Assembly (NCBI GenBank): GCA_010031785.1
Contig: RGZA01000007.1
Location: forward strand, 1-36,479
DNA length: 36,479 nucleotides
From: Alphaproteobacteria bacterium
GTDB taxonomy: Bacteria > Pseudomonadota > Alphaproteobacteria > UBA9219 > RGZA01
Direction of reading: 5' to 3'
The translations under genes were made by a program, and so were the position numbers. Numbering within the stretch: the first letter of the stretch is position 1; each line of letters opens with the position of its first letter. Of the stretch, positions 8,785 to 18,223 are shown piece by piece. The notes beneath the pieces were generated by a model that did not search any database, was not told the origin of the DNA, and saw nothing but the letters and a program-made list of their open reading frames with translations.

Positions 8785-10237
8785 CGATCTCCGTAAAAAA
8801 GTTATTCATAGTTTTGTATGGGCCGCTGCGCAAAGCTGGGGCAGCAAAATTCTGACTTTTTTGTTGTTTTTAATTTTAGCGCGATTGATTTCGCCAGCTG
8901 AATTTGGCGCGGCTGCTGCTGCGTTCCTTATTCTCAATATTCTTGGCATTCTTACCGAGTTTGGCTTTTTCGAAGCCTTGATCCAAAGCCCCGATTTAAA
9001 CGATAAAGATGTTAACCTGCCTTTCTTTGTGTCCATTGGCGCATCGATTATTTTATCGGCTTGCATGGTGTGGCAAGCACCTTTAATTGAGGAGTGGATG
9101 GGCGTTGCGGGTCTTGGCCCTGTTATTACAGCCTTGGCGTTTATTACGCCGCTTGCCAGCCTGGCGCTTTTTCAGGAAGCGCTTTATCGCCGTCATTTGA
9201 TGTTTAAATCATTGGCGTTGCGCACCCTGCTTGGAACAGCACTTGGTGGGATCATGGCGTGCATTACCGCATTCATGGGCTGGGGCGTTTATGCACTTGT
9301 GGTGCAAACCTATGTCACAACCTTGGTGAATGTCACATGGCTGTGGGCGCGGCCTGCGTGGAAGCCATCCTTTGAGATTGTACCGCAAACCTTCCAAAAA
9401 ATTGTACGTTTCAGCAGTTCCATTTTTGGTGTGCGCGTTCTGGATTTTGTAGCGGTGCGCACGGCGGATATTATTGTGCTGACGCTTTTTGGCACGGTCA
9501 CGCTGGGCCTTTATACCGCAGGCGTGAAGCTGTTGCAGGTATTGCTGCTGTTGTTCCAATCGGTGTTATCGGATGTGGCGCTTACGTTTCTTGCCAAGAT
9601 TGCCAATGACCGGGCGCGGGTCATGGCGCTTTATATCAAGACAACCAGCATGAGCATTGCGGTGCTATCGCCTGCGTTTGTATTGATGGCAGCGGTAGCC
9701 CCTGAATTATGCGATGTGATGTTTGGTAAACAATGGATCATGATTGACCAGATTGTTCGGCCCTTTTTACTGCTGGGCGCTGTGCAATGCGTGCAATATC
9801 TGAATGGCGCTTATTATACGGCGCTTGGCCGTCCGATCTATTCGTTCTTACTTCAACTTATTCGCATCGCTGCGCTGGTTCCGGTATTTCTGTTTGGCAG
9901 GGATGAGAATGTGTTTCTGTTTGTTACCTTTTTCTGTATCGCACAGACCTGCGTTACAATCCCGAGCTTCGTGTTCATCAGGCGCGTTTTGGGTGTTGAT
10001 CTTGTTGAGCTGATAAAAGGTTATGTACCGTTTATTCTGTCGTCTGCGATCAGTTTCTTTGCGGTTGAATTGATCCATGATGATGTTGCAGCGTTTATTC
10101 CGGGTAGCTTTTTGCGCGGGATGGTGCTCGGCGCCGTGTTTATGATTGTTTATGCTGCAGGCGTTTTGATCATGGCGCGCAAGCAGGCTTATGCGATCAT
10201 CACATTCTTAAAAAACCTGCGTGCTGCAGCGGCTTAA
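8771..10237 (+). CDS. Wzx-like polysaccharide flippase (MOP superfamily)
   Basis: This is a polytopic inner-membrane protein of 488 residues with about 12-14 hydrophobic helices, as expected for an oligosaccharide flippase of the lipopolysaccharide-exporter type. It would move the undecaprenyl-linked repeat unit to the periplasmic side. The N-terminal pattern fits PST/WzxC-type members: a basic amphipathic start, then SWGSKILTFLLFLILARLI and SPAEFGAAAAAF. The start codon lies inside the end of the upstream glycosyltransferase (14-base overlap). The stop codon interlocks with that of the convergent acetyltransferase in a shared TTAA. Substrate specificity cannot be read from the sequence. Confidence 0.92.
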   Translation: MNSADDLRKKVIHSFVWAAAQSWGSKILTFLLFLILARLISPAEFGAAAAAFLILNILGILTEFGFFEALIQSPDLNDKDVNLPFFVSIGASIILSACMVWQAPLIEEWMGVAGLGPVITALAFITPLASLALFQEALYRRHLMFKSLALRTLLGTALGGIMACITAFMGWGVYALVVQTYVTTLVNVTWLWARPAWKPSFEIVPQTFQKIVRFSSSIFGVRVLDFVAVRTADIIVLTLFGTVTLGLYTAGVKLLQVLLLLFQSVLSDVALTFLAKIANDRARVMALYIKTTSMSIAVLSPAFVLMAAVAPELCDVMFGKQWIMIDQIVRPFLLLGAVQCVQYLNGAYYTALGRPIYSFLLQLIRIAALVPVFLFGRDENVFLFVTFFCIAQTCVTIPSFVFIRRVLGVDLVELIKGYVPFILSSAISFFAVELIHDDVAAFIPGSFLRGMVLGAVFMIVYAAGVLIMARKQAYAIITFLKNLRAAAA

Positions 10238-10764
10238 TTCGATATACAGCGCGCGGGTATGCCAACGGCCGTTGCATTTTCTGGCACATCGCTAAGGACG
10301 ACGGCATTGGCACCGATCTGGGCATTTTTACCGATAATAATGCCGCCAATGATAACAGCGCCTGAATGAATGCACACATTGTCATGAATGACAGGATCGG
10401 CAGGATCATTTGGCGTGCGCCGCCCGATGGTGACATTCTGGTTGATGCTGACATGATTGCCAATTTTTACCGATGAACCAATGACAATGCCATAGGGATG
10501 CGGAAAATAAATTCCTGCGCCAATCGATGCATGCGGATCGACATCCGAGCCAAAATAGATAGTGGTGATATACCATGATAGTTTGCGCAAAGCTTTTCCA
10601 ATGAACGGAATTTTTGCATAAAGACGTTGCAGGCGCAGCGCGAGCGTAAATTGAAAGCCCGGGCAAAAAATCAGCAGCATCATCAATCCAACTATGGATT
10701 TGCTATAGCCGGGATAGCGTGCGCGATCGGCATTTAAACTGCTGAAAAATCCCTGATGAGGCAT
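10234..10764 (-). CDS. Hexapeptide-repeat O-acetyltransferase, serine acetyltransferase-like
   Basis: This 176-residue protein has a short helical and hydrophobic N-terminus (about 25-45) followed by a left-handed beta-helix of hexapeptide repeats: IGAGIYFPHPYGIVIGSSVKI, VSINQNVTIG, VCIHSGAVIIGGIIIG and AQIGANAVV. The His in FPHPYG is the catalytic base position of CysE-like enzymes. Full-length CysE proteins are longer (about 270 residues), and EPS loci often carry short EpsC- or WcaB-like copies of this form, so acetylation of a glycan is more likely than cysteine synthesis. It starts a minus-strand run leftward from 14344. Its stop is shared in part with the flippase stop (TTAA). Confidence 0.88.
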   Translation of the reverse strand: MPHQGFFSSLNADRARYPGYSKSIVGLMMLLIFCPGFQFTLALRLQRLYAKIPFIGKALRKLSWYITTIYFGSDVDPHASIGAGIYFPHPYGIVIGSSVKIGNHVSINQNVTIGRRTPNDPADPVIHDNVCIHSGAVIIGGIIIGKNAQIGANAVVLSDVPENATAVGIPARCISN

Positions 10765-10767
10765 GAT

Positions 10768-12054
10768 CTAGCTCGCAAGACGTTGGTAGGGTGGGTTTTT
10801 CCGGATAGGTTCACTCGCTTTTCCCATTAGCATTCCAAAGACAAGCAGGCTGGTTGAGTTTTCAACCACATTTGCCGTCATGCCAATCATAACCACAACA
10901 ATACTGAACGTAAAATACATTAAAAGCGACTGTGTATTGCTGGCGCATCTGCGCAGGCTTTTCATGAGATAGTAAATAAAGATAAAGCTGCCAATCCCAA
11001 AGGTGACATAGAGATAGATAAAAAGATTATCCGCAGAATTCTGATACAGCGTTTCAAAGAACGTTTGCGGAGTACCAATGCCGCCAAGGCCACGCCCCAG
11101 CACCATCAGAACGGGGTTGTTATCCTTGAAAAGGAGATCCCATGCGCTTGGCCACATCCAGTACATGCGCTCAAACATCGATGATAATGTTAAAAACCCA
11201 AAGCCATCGAACGTGCCAACCTGTGAGCGCGTGGTGAGTAATAGAATGGGTGCGAGCACCATGATTGCGGTGAGTGTAAAGAGCAGGGCATAGGCAGGGC
11301 GGCCGGTTTTTTTGGCAGAAGCTTGGACTAGTAGGATCAGCAATGGTGTGATGATCATAATCAGCAATGCTATTTTGGATGTGGTCAGATAAACGGCAAT
11401 AATCGACAGCGCCCATATGCCAAATTTTTTCCACCTACCCATGGGAAGGCACAGCATCACCATGCAAAATAACGCAATCTGGTTTGATGCGGCAAAGCTT
11501 GCGCGCGAGAAACCGGCGATACGGAAGATGCTTTGTGCCCACCATTCACGCGAGGTTTGCAAGGTTTTTCCAAAGGCCTGATAATCCTCACCAACCCATG
11601 GAAAATCGATTTGTGAATTTAAAAACACACCAGCAATTGCGCATAACCAGCACATAAGCACATATTTTTGAAAGCTTTCCTCGCATTTAAAAATGGCAAC
11701 AAGCATGCCAAGAAAAAACGGTAGCCAGATATAAAGGGCAAAGCCAACTGCCATTGGCTGCCTTCCGATAAACATGGCATAGATTGCATTAAAAAGAAAA
11801 AGCAGCAGAAAAACGCCCATGGCTTTATGCCAGCGCATAGCAAAGCCATAGAGCAGGTAATAGGCGCCAACAACTCCGCCAGCAAAAAGAACGGGAAGGA
11901 AGGATAAAAATAATAAGGATGATCGGGCGGTATAATATTTGATTACGCCACCAAAAATATCATTAGCCAGCAGCACCAGCATAGCGATCGTAATGGCGTG
12001 CTTTATAAATGTAATGTGCTTGCTGGGAGAAGGTGAAGATATGGCCATGTTCAT
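10768..12054 (-). CDS. Wzy/O-antigen polymerase-like membrane protein (first of two)
   Basis: This is a 428-residue polytopic membrane protein with about 10-12 hydrophobic segments and one larger periplasmic loop (about residues 295-345). The loop holds LGRGLGGIGTPQTFFETLYQ and NSADNLFIYLYVTFG, which resemble the G-x-G...H/N-x2-Y loop of O-antigen polymerase and ligase proteins. In a Wzx/Wzy system it would join repeat units in the periplasm. Families of this type diverge strongly, so the call rests on topology, loop pattern and context. Its start overlaps the stop of the glycoside hydrolase gene (ATGA), and its own stop lies 3 bases before the acetyltransferase start. A second polymerase-like gene lies at 18171-19532. 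Confidence 0.82.
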   Translation of the reverse strand: MNMAISSPSPSKHITFIKHAITIAMLVLLANDIFGGVIKYYTARSSLLFLSFLPVLFAGGVVGAYYLLYGFAMRWHKAMGVFLLLFLFNAIYAMFIGRQPMAVGFALYIWLPFFLGMLVAIFKCEESFQKYVLMCWLCAIAGVFLNSQIDFPWVGEDYQAFGKTLQTSREWWAQSIFRIAGFSRASFAASNQIALFCMVMLCLPMGRWKKFGIWALSIIAVYLTTSKIALLIMIITPLLILLVQASAKKTGRPAYALLFTLTAIMVLAPILLLTTRSQVGTFDGFGFLTLSSMFERMYWMWPSAWDLLFKDNNPVLMVLGRGLGGIGTPQTFFETLYQNSADNLFIYLYVTFGIGSFIFIYYLMKSLRRCASNTQSLLMYFTFSIVVVMIGMTANVVENSTSLLVFGMLMGKASEPIRKNPPYQRLAS

Positions 12055-13250
12055 TGGGCATTACTATAAATAATAAGCGGCATAGTGTGTAGTTCTAATC
12101 GCGTCCGCCCGGATGGCAGGGAAAGATCAAACGGTTGCGTTGTTTTACGTGTTGTCCATGCAGCAAATGCAATCTGTTTCTCTTTTTTAAAACGTAAACA
12201 ATAAATGCCATTGCTGCTATGCGTCATCGCATCAAAACGATAACCGGCAAGCTGCTGGCTGAGCATATGGATTGCTTTAAAGGCTGGTTTTTTTATGGTT
12301 TCATCACCGGGATCAATATCGCCGTAACGCACAAGGCCATATTGGTGTTCCGGTTCGTTGTGATCATTGCCAGCTTCCTGCCAGTTATACCAGATGGAGA
12401 AGGGCATGTGCAGCGCACTGGCTAATAAAAAAGATCGCGCGGCATAGGCGGCTTGTGTTTCTTCATCAATATTTTTTGCGGCAGTGTGATAGCCCCATTC
12501 TGTAAAAACAATTGGCGCGGTGATGCCGTGCTTACGCAGCAGGCGTTTTAGCTTTGGCATTTCGTTTAGAATAGCTTCAGGTAGGTCTTGCGCGCGGTAG
12601 GGATGCACGCTGATCGCAGACCATTGCTTTGCAACAGGATTATGCAAGACAAAATCAAGATAGTGATAGCTACCATTAGCTTTTGCAGGCTCGGTTGTCG
12701 GACCAGCAAGGGCGGGGGCGAGAATGGCCTGATCAGGAATAATCTGTTTTAACGCACGCGTTACATCCGTAGCGAGTGCGATATAATTATCCACGTGCGG
12801 CATGGGTTTCCAGAAACCGATATTCGGCTCATTATAGATTTCCCACGCCACCTGTTTTGTGGCGTAGCGCTTTGCAGCTGCTTTGGTAAATTCCACAAAC
12901 GCCTTGCGCCCCTCAAGCGTATAAGGCGAAAAATTATCGTCATAATGCGGGTTGGAATAATCAAGGATCAGCAAAACCTTGATGCCTGCATGATTGAGCG
13001 CATCAATCTGTCGGTCATATCTTTCGAAATTATAAATTCCTTTTTTCTGTTCGATGCTGCCCCAATCAAGATCCTTGCGCACCCATTTAAATCCAGCTTC
13101 CTTGAGTAGCGCGATATGCTCATCAAGATCTTTATCCAGAAAATGGATATTTACGCCAAAACTATCAGGAATGGTTGTTTCATTGAACGCGGCGCCATAA
13201 GCAGGCATGCAGAAAAGCATCAAAACAAAGAGGAATGTTTTTAAACGCAT
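12051..13250 (-). CDS. Secreted GH39/PslG-like glycoside hydrolase
   Basis: This 399-residue protein starts with a Sec signal peptide (MRLKTFLFVLMLFCMPAYGA) and so acts in the periplasm. The TIM-barrel of clan GH-A is clear: FGVNIHF near residue 35, GFKWVRKDLDW near 55-63, WEIYNEPNIGFW with the acid/base Glu141, and IVFTEWGYHT with the nucleophile Glu251. The closest match I can name is PslG, the endoglycosidase needed for Psl exopolysaccharide in Pseudomonas. Its place between a polymerase and a glycosyltransferase suggests that it trims or releases the polymer made by this locus. It overlaps the upstream glycosyltransferase by 10 bases and the downstream polymerase by 4. Confidence 0.88.
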   Translation of the reverse strand: MRLKTFLFVLMLFCMPAYGAAFNETTIPDSFGVNIHFLDKDLDEHIALLKEAGFKWVRKDLDWGSIEQKKGIYNFERYDRQIDALNHAGIKVLLILDYSNPHYDDNFSPYTLEGRKAFVEFTKAAAKRYATKQVAWEIYNEPNIGFWKPMPHVDNYIALATDVTRALKQIIPDQAILAPALAGPTTEPAKANGSYHYLDFVLHNPVAKQWSAISVHPYRAQDLPEAILNEMPKLKRLLRKHGITAPIVFTEWGYHTAAKNIDEETQAAYAARSFLLASALHMPFSIWYNWQEAGNDHNEPEHQYGLVRYGDIDPGDETIKKPAFKAIHMLSQQLAGYRFDAMTHSSNGIYCLRFKKEKQIAFAAWTTRKTTQPFDLSLPSGRTRLELHTMPLIIYSNAQ

Positions 13251-14344
13251 AATTGGTCCTCAATCATGCGCGCGATGCTGTGCGCATTCTTCTCCCATGT
13301 AAAAAGCTTGACGCGCGCAGCATGTTTTTCTGCGAGCGCGGCACGATTAATCGTTCCATCCAAGGTCTGGCGCATAAGCTGTGCAAGCGCATTGGCATTA
13401 TGCGGATCAAAATAGGATGCAGCATCGCCGCATATTTCCTGTACGGCTGGCGCGGTGGTGGCAAGAACAGGGCAGCCATGATGCATGGCCTCCAGTGGCG
13501 GCAGGCCAAAACCTTCATAAATGCTCGGGAATATAAAAGCCTGTGCGGCTGCATATAACCCTGCGATTTCAGCATCGCTTAGGCGGCCTGCATGGATAAC
13601 ATTGTTGGCGCTTGGCAGTTCTTCGCTGCCAAATATTGTTTTGTTGCCTCCACTCACAATAACAAGCCATGCGCTTGCGTGATTTAATTGTTCAAATGCC
13701 TTTACAGCAAGGCGTACATTCTTGTTTTTGGTAAGCGAACCAATGCACAGAAAGAAAGGTGTTGCTTGCAGTCTTAATCGCTCAATAATCGTGGTATTCG
13801 CCGTGATATGGCGCAAATGATCCGCACCATTATAAAAAACACCAATGGGGGATGCGGGTGCCAATAGCGCAGTAAGCTCGCTCCGCGAAAAATGCGAAAC
13901 AGTGCCGATGATGGAATTGCGTGCCAGTAATTTTCCTAATAGCTGATGCAGCAGCACATAAGGCTTGCTGTAAAATTCAGGATGGCGATAGACACAGGCA
14001 TCATGGATCAACACAAATTGACGCGGATGAATAATCGATCCTGTGTTGCAAAAATTGAGCAGAATATCATTGCGCGTAGCATGATAGAGCTCCGTTTGTT
14101 CCCATGCATGGCTTTGTAATATTCCTGTCTTGATATGGGTGATGGCGCGCAGGGGCAGCGAATATTGCGCATTTTTTGGCGAGAGCAGCACCCATTCATA
14201 GCGCTGCAAGGCGGGTGATAATTGTTGCTCTGCCAGCAGCCGATCAAGCGTCATCACCATCTCGCCCGCGACCCGTTGCACGCCCGTGAGCGATTGCGTT
14301 AAAAAACGCCCATTAATGATTATTTTGCGGACAGGTTGTTGCAA
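13241..14344 (-). CDS. GT4-family glycosyltransferase (EPS locus, second)
   Basis: This 367-residue GT-B enzyme opens with KIIINGRFLTQSLTGVQRVA, a start seen in mannosyltransferase-like GT4 proteins of O-antigen loci. The donor domain has FLCIGSLTKNKNVRLAVKAF near residue 195 and an intact E-x7-E motif in YEGFGLPPLEAMHHGCPV near 275. The likely role is adding a nucleotide-activated hexose, possibly mannose, to the growing repeat; the donor is a guess from family resemblance. It heads the leftward run of four genes ending at 10234. It diverges from the next glycosyltransferase across 87 bases that should contain both promoters. Confidence 0.91.
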   Translation of the reverse strand: MQQPVRKIIINGRFLTQSLTGVQRVAGEMVMTLDRLLAEQQLSPALQRYEWVLLSPKNAQYSLPLRAITHIKTGILQSHAWEQTELYHATRNDILLNFCNTGSIIHPRQFVLIHDACVYRHPEFYSKPYVLLHQLLGKLLARNSIIGTVSHFSRSELTALLAPASPIGVFYNGADHLRHITANTTIIERLRLQATPFFLCIGSLTKNKNVRLAVKAFEQLNHASAWLVIVSGGNKTIFGSEELPSANNVIHAGRLSDAEIAGLYAAAQAFIFPSIYEGFGLPPLEAMHHGCPVLATTAPAVQEICGDAASYFDPHNANALAQLMRQTLDGTINRAALAEKHAARVKLFTWEKNAHSIARMIEDQLCV

Positions 14345-14431
14345 GATATGTCTATTATGCTGGATAAGGCATGGGGCTCATGCTACCAAATTCGTACAAA
14401 AGCATCATACTGATTCCGCCGAAAGGCACTT

Positions 14432-15544
14432 ATGCGCGTTGCAATTATTCATGATTGGCTGGTGACCAAGGCAGGCGCAGAAGCTGTGCTGGAACAGTTG
14501 TTATTGCTTTACCCGCAGGCAGATCTGTTCACCATCGTTAATTTTTTCAATGACGAGGATGCGCGCATGTTAAAAGGCGTGCGTTGTACAACCAGTTTTA
14601 TCCAGCATCTGCCTTTTGCCAAAAGCCATTATCGCGCCTATCTTGCATTCATGCCGCTTGCCATTGAGCAATTTGATCTTTCCGGCTATGATCTTGTCAT
14701 CAGTTCGTCGCATGCCGTTGCCAAGGGAGTGATCACGGGCCCGGATCAGTTGCATATTTCATATGTGCATAGCCCCATTCGTTATGCATGGGATTTGCAA
14801 CATAGCTATTTGCGTGAAGCAAAACTGACCCATGGCCTTAAGAGTATGATTGCGCGGATCATCCTTCATTATATGCGCATGTGGGATAGTCGCACTGTGA
14901 ATGGTGTTGATCATTTTATTGCGAATTCACGCTTCATCAGTAAGCGGATTAAAAAACACTATCATCGTTCCAGTGAAGTGATTTATCCGCCTGTCGCGTT
15001 GGATGAATTTGTTGTAGGCACGAAAGAAAAAGAAGATTTTTATCTCACCGTCTCCCGTTTCGTGCCCTATAAAAAAATCCCCATGATTGTTGAGGCTTTT
15101 GCGCATATGCCGGACAAGCGCTTGATAGTTATTGGCGATGGGCCGGAGCGGGATGCTGTTGCAGCGGCTGCAAGGCCCAACGTTACATTCCTTGGACATC
15201 AGCCGCGCTCAGTCGTTGTGGATTATATGCAGCGCGCAAAGGCCTTTGTTTTCGCAGCGGAAGAAGATTTTGGCATTGTGCCGGTAGAAGCGCAGGGCTG
15301 TGGCACGCCTGTGATTGCGTTTGCTAAGGGCGGCGCTTTGGAAACAGTGATTGATGGCAAGACAGGTTTGTTTTTCGATGTGCAGAATGTGACTTCGTTG
15401 ATTGATGCCGTAAAACGGTTTGAAGCACATACATCGCACTTTGACCCTCAAGCCATTTGCCAGAATGCCGAGCGCTTTGCAAGCAACCATTTTCAGGAAA
15501 AATTCAAAGCGTTCGTTGATAGCGCATTACAGAAAAGGGATTAA
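14432..15544 (+). CDS. GT4-family glycosyltransferase, WbaZ-like (EPS locus, third)
   Basis: This 370-residue GT-B enzyme starts MRVAIIHDWLVTKAGAEAVL and has the stretch ISYVHSPIRYAWDL near residue 110, typical of WbaZ-like mannosyltransferases. The donor domain carries FYLTVSRFVPYKKIPMIVEA, VIGDGPERD and the intact E-x7-E motif in EEDFGIVPVEAQGCGTPVI. AAAGG lies about 6 bases upstream of the start. The gene ends 5 bases before wzc-like 15550, so the two are co-transcribed. The sugar and linkage cannot be read from the sequence; a GDP-mannose donor is a family-based guess. Confidence 0.92.
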   Translation: MRVAIIHDWLVTKAGAEAVLEQLLLLYPQADLFTIVNFFNDEDARMLKGVRCTTSFIQHLPFAKSHYRAYLAFMPLAIEQFDLSGYDLVISSSHAVAKGVITGPDQLHISYVHSPIRYAWDLQHSYLREAKLTHGLKSMIARIILHYMRMWDSRTVNGVDHFIANSRFISKRIKKHYHRSSEVIYPPVALDEFVVGTKEKEDFYLTVSRFVPYKKIPMIVEAFAHMPDKRLIVIGDGPERDAVAAAARPNVTFLGHQPRSVVVDYMQRAKAFVFAAEEDFGIVPVEAQGCGTPVIAFAKGGALETVIDGKTGLFFDVQNVTSLIDAVKRFEAHTSHFDPQAICQNAERFASNHFQEKFKAFVDSALQKRD

Positions 15545-15549
15545 ATCCT

Positions 15550-17688
15550 ATGGAACAGCACGATGATTTTATTTCTTCTGGTGAATTTTTGAAATTCTGG
15601 TTCTTTGCCCGCCGTAATGCAAAGCTGATCGGGAAGATTATGCTTGGTGTGGTTGTGTTGGCGATGCTTTTCGCCTTTATCGCCAAGCCGCGTTACATGA
15701 GCGAAGCTATTGTAATGATGGATAGCCGCAAAACACGTGTAACGAATATGGAAGCAGTAGTTTCCAATGTATCGCTTGATACATCGGCGGTGCGTTCTGA
15801 AATTGATATTATTTCATCGCGTGCGGTGATTGACCGCGTGCAAAAACAGCTCAAGCTCAATGAAGATGCGGATATTAATCCGAATTTGCGTGGGTTTGGA
15901 TGGCTTGCGCGCTTGCTCCCATGGAAGAAGAACGATGACGAAGCACAAAAAAGCGAAACCGCCGAGCGCACGCTGATTGCCACGGTTCTCAAAAAGAATC
16001 TGGAAGTCGAAAATGATGGCCATTCCTATAGTATTGCTATTCGCTACCGCGATGCGGATGCAGAGCGCGCAGCACGCATTGCCAACGCCTTTGCTGACCA
16101 GTATCTTGTGGATCAGCTGGAAGTAAAATTTGATGCAAGCCAGCGCGCGAATGAGTGGCTGGCCAAGCGTTTGGAAGGATTGCGCGAGGAGCTGCGCACA
16201 AGTGAAAAAGCGGTAGAGGATTTCCGCGCTGCGCATAATCTGGTGGGGGCAGCTGAAGAAACCATCACCCAGAAACAGCTTGCTGAGATTAGCACCAAAC
16301 TTATTCAGGCACGCGCAGAGTTATCGCAAGCGGAAGCCAAGCAAAAAACCATCAGGAATTTGAAGGAAAAAGGTAAATCGGCATCCGTTGTGATGGCATC
16401 GCCGCTTATTCAGGAACTCAAAAGCCAATTAGCCGAAGTGCGCCGCAAGGAAGCCGATTTATCGGCGCGTTATGGTAACCGCCATCCGACCATGATCAAT
16501 GTACATAATGAATTGCGCGATATCACCGCCAAGGTTGAGGAAGAAACGCAGAAAGTTCTCAGTGGCGCGGATAGTGATCTGGATATTGCGCGCAGCAAGG
16601 TGAAAAGCCTTGAAGAAGGTGTTGCTGCGCTTAAAAATCAGACGGGCGAGGGTGATCAGGCGATGGTTACCTTGCGCCAACTGCGCCGCGAAGCGGATGC
16701 GAACAAGACGCTGTATGAAAGTTTCCTTGCGCGCTTCAAACAGGTTGCCGAGCAGCAGGATTTACAAATGGCCGATGCGCGTATTGTCGCAAAGGCCGAA
16801 GTGGCGCTAAAGCCTTATTTCCCTAATCCTGTGATTTTCTTTGTGCTTAGCCTTGTTTTAGGTGGAATGATCGGTTTTGCCGTTGCGTTTATTCGTGAAT
16901 ATATGGAGCGTGGTTACCGCGATCTCAATGCGTTGGAAACAGCGCTAGGCGTTGCAGGGCTTGGCATTGTTCCGCTCATGGATTGCAGCAGCCAGTTGCC
17001 AACCGATTATGTGTTGGAAAAACCATTATCGATCTATGCGGAATCCATTCGCAGCATACGCACGGCGGTGCATTTTTCTAATGTGGATGCGCCGCCCAAG
17101 GTGATTATGGTGACAAGTTCGCTGCCAAATGAAGGTAAAACCATTTTCGCCATAAGCTTTGCACGCATCATGGCAAAATCGGGCGCGCGCGTGTTGCTGA
17201 TTGATGCGGATATGCGCCGCCCGCGCGTGCATAGCGTTGCTGGGCTTGATAAAATCCAGCCGGATCTGGCGCGCATTTTATCGGGTGAGGTGCAGTTGGC
17301 GCAGGCCGTACAGAAAGATATCAGTGGTATGGATGTATTGATTGCACGCGCAAAAACCCCAAATCCACATGATCTGTTGGCATCCAAACAAATGGAACGG
17401 CTGCTTGCTATTGCGCGCGAGCAGTATGATCTCGTGATTATCGATACGCCGCCGGTGATTGCAGTAGCGGATAGTGTGGTTGTCACCAAGTTGGTTGATA
17501 CCACCGTGTATCTCGTGCGCTGGGCGACAACGCCGCGCGAAGTCATCGCGCAAGGCATTAAACGCCTTACCGATTGTAATGCAAAAATTGCTGGCGTTGT
17601 GCTTAACCAGGTTAATCTGGAAGAACAAAAGAAATATGGCGATTACGGTTATTATTATGACAAGTACAAAGATTATTACACCAACTAA
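15550..17688 (+). CDS. Wzc/ExoP-like chain-length regulator with BY-kinase domain
   Basis: This is a 712-residue inner-membrane polysaccharide co-polymerase fused to a bacterial tyrosine kinase. TM1 lies at about 24-42 and is followed by the Wzz domain with YMSEAIVMMDSRKT. A long periplasmic coiled coil spans about 190-410, and TM2 (FFVLSLVLGGMIGFAVAFI) lies near 430-450. The cytosolic kinase has Walker A SSLPNEGKTIFA, Walker A' VLLIDADMRRPR and Walker B LVIIDTPPV. The C-terminus is a tail with eight tyrosines in its last 18 residues, the autophosphorylation cluster that sets oligomer state and chain length in this family. AGGGA lies before the start. A partner Wza-type outer-membrane channel and a Wzb phosphatase are not in the window. 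The next gene begins inside the tyrosine-tail codons. Confidence 0.95.
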   Translation: MEQHDDFISSGEFLKFWFFARRNAKLIGKIMLGVVVLAMLFAFIAKPRYMSEAIVMMDSRKTRVTNMEAVVSNVSLDTSAVRSEIDIISSRAVIDRVQKQLKLNEDADINPNLRGFGWLARLLPWKKNDDEAQKSETAERTLIATVLKKNLEVENDGHSYSIAIRYRDADAERAARIANAFADQYLVDQLEVKFDASQRANEWLAKRLEGLREELRTSEKAVEDFRAAHNLVGAAEETITQKQLAEISTKLIQARAELSQAEAKQKTIRNLKEKGKSASVVMASPLIQELKSQLAEVRRKEADLSARYGNRHPTMINVHNELRDITAKVEEETQKVLSGADSDLDIARSKVKSLEEGVAALKNQTGEGDQAMVTLRQLRREADANKTLYESFLARFKQVAEQQDLQMADARIVAKAEVALKPYFPNPVIFFVLSLVLGGMIGFAVAFIREYMERGYRDLNALETALGVAGLGIVPLMDCSSQLPTDYVLEKPLSIYAESIRSIRTAVHFSNVDAPPKVIMVTSSLPNEGKTIFAISFARIMAKSGARVLLIDADMRRPRVHSVAGLDKIQPDLARILSGEVQLAQAVQKDISGMDVLIARAKTPNPHDLLASKQMERLLAIAREQYDLVIIDTPPVIAVADSVVVTKLVDTTVYLVRWATTPREVIAQGIKRLTDCNAKIAGVVLNQVNLEEQKKYGDYGYYYDKYKDYYTN

Positions 17689-18223
17689 TCTTGGCATCAC
17701 TGCGTTGGCCGTTCTGCTCTTTGGGTTTGCTGCGGTTAATCTGTGGGCTGATTTCAGGCCGACTGCGGCTGCGAATGATCGCATTGCCCATCAGATCAAT
17801 CAAAGCAGTGCGCTGGGTTTTGCACCACGCCTTACGCTTTTATCGGATTTACGCGAGAAGCAGGAAGCGCTATTGGCACGAAACCCGATTGATTCCTACG
17901 CATGGATAAGACTGGCTTATTTGCGGCAGCAGACGATGGGCAACCGTCCTTTCGCATTCGAAGCTTTACGTTTTGCCGATATGATTTCTTACCCCGATAA
18001 TCTTGGCGGGATTGAGCGTATTTTAATGTGGCGTGATTATGCCGATATGCAGTCTGATGCAGAGCGCAGCCATGAAAAAGACATGTGGCGTCTTGGCTAT
18101 CGCCTAAACTGGTATGATCTTGAAACAGTAGCAACGCAGCGTGGTTTAAGAGATGTGCTGGTTGATGCGATTAAGGATGACCCGGTGCTTCATCAGCGCT
18201 GGCAGACACGGCATAAGCATTAG
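17657..18223 (+). CDS. Small single-pass membrane protein of the EPS locus, unknown function
   Basis: I do not recognise a named family. The protein has 188 residues with one N-terminal hydrophobic segment (LGITALAVLLFGFAAVNLW, about 10-28). A soluble domain rich in Leu, Arg and Asp follows, with NPIDSYAWIRLAYLRQQ, which looks like a TPR-type helix pair. It would be anchored in the inner membrane with the domain in the periplasm. The start at 17657 lies 32 bases inside the wzc-like gene; an alternative ATG at 17636 would add seven residues, and no better start exists downstream. The 3' end overlaps by 53 bases the convergent polymerase gene. Its place directly after the co-polymerase suggests a helper in polymerisation or export. 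Confidence 0.8.
   Translation: MTSTKIITPTNLGITALAVLLFGFAAVNLWADFRPTAAANDRIAHQINQSSALGFAPRLTLLSDLREKQEALLARNPIDSYAWIRLAYLRQQTMGNRPFAFEALRFADMISYPDNLGGIERILMWRDYADMQSDAERSHEKDMWRLGYRLNWYDLETVATQRGLRDVLVDAIKDDPVLHQRWQTRHKH

Noticed and set aside
17034-17558. Open frame of 174 codons on the minus strand
   Set aside because: Antisense to the kinase domain of the Wzc-like gene; composition is Ser/Arg-rich shadow type without a ribosome site.
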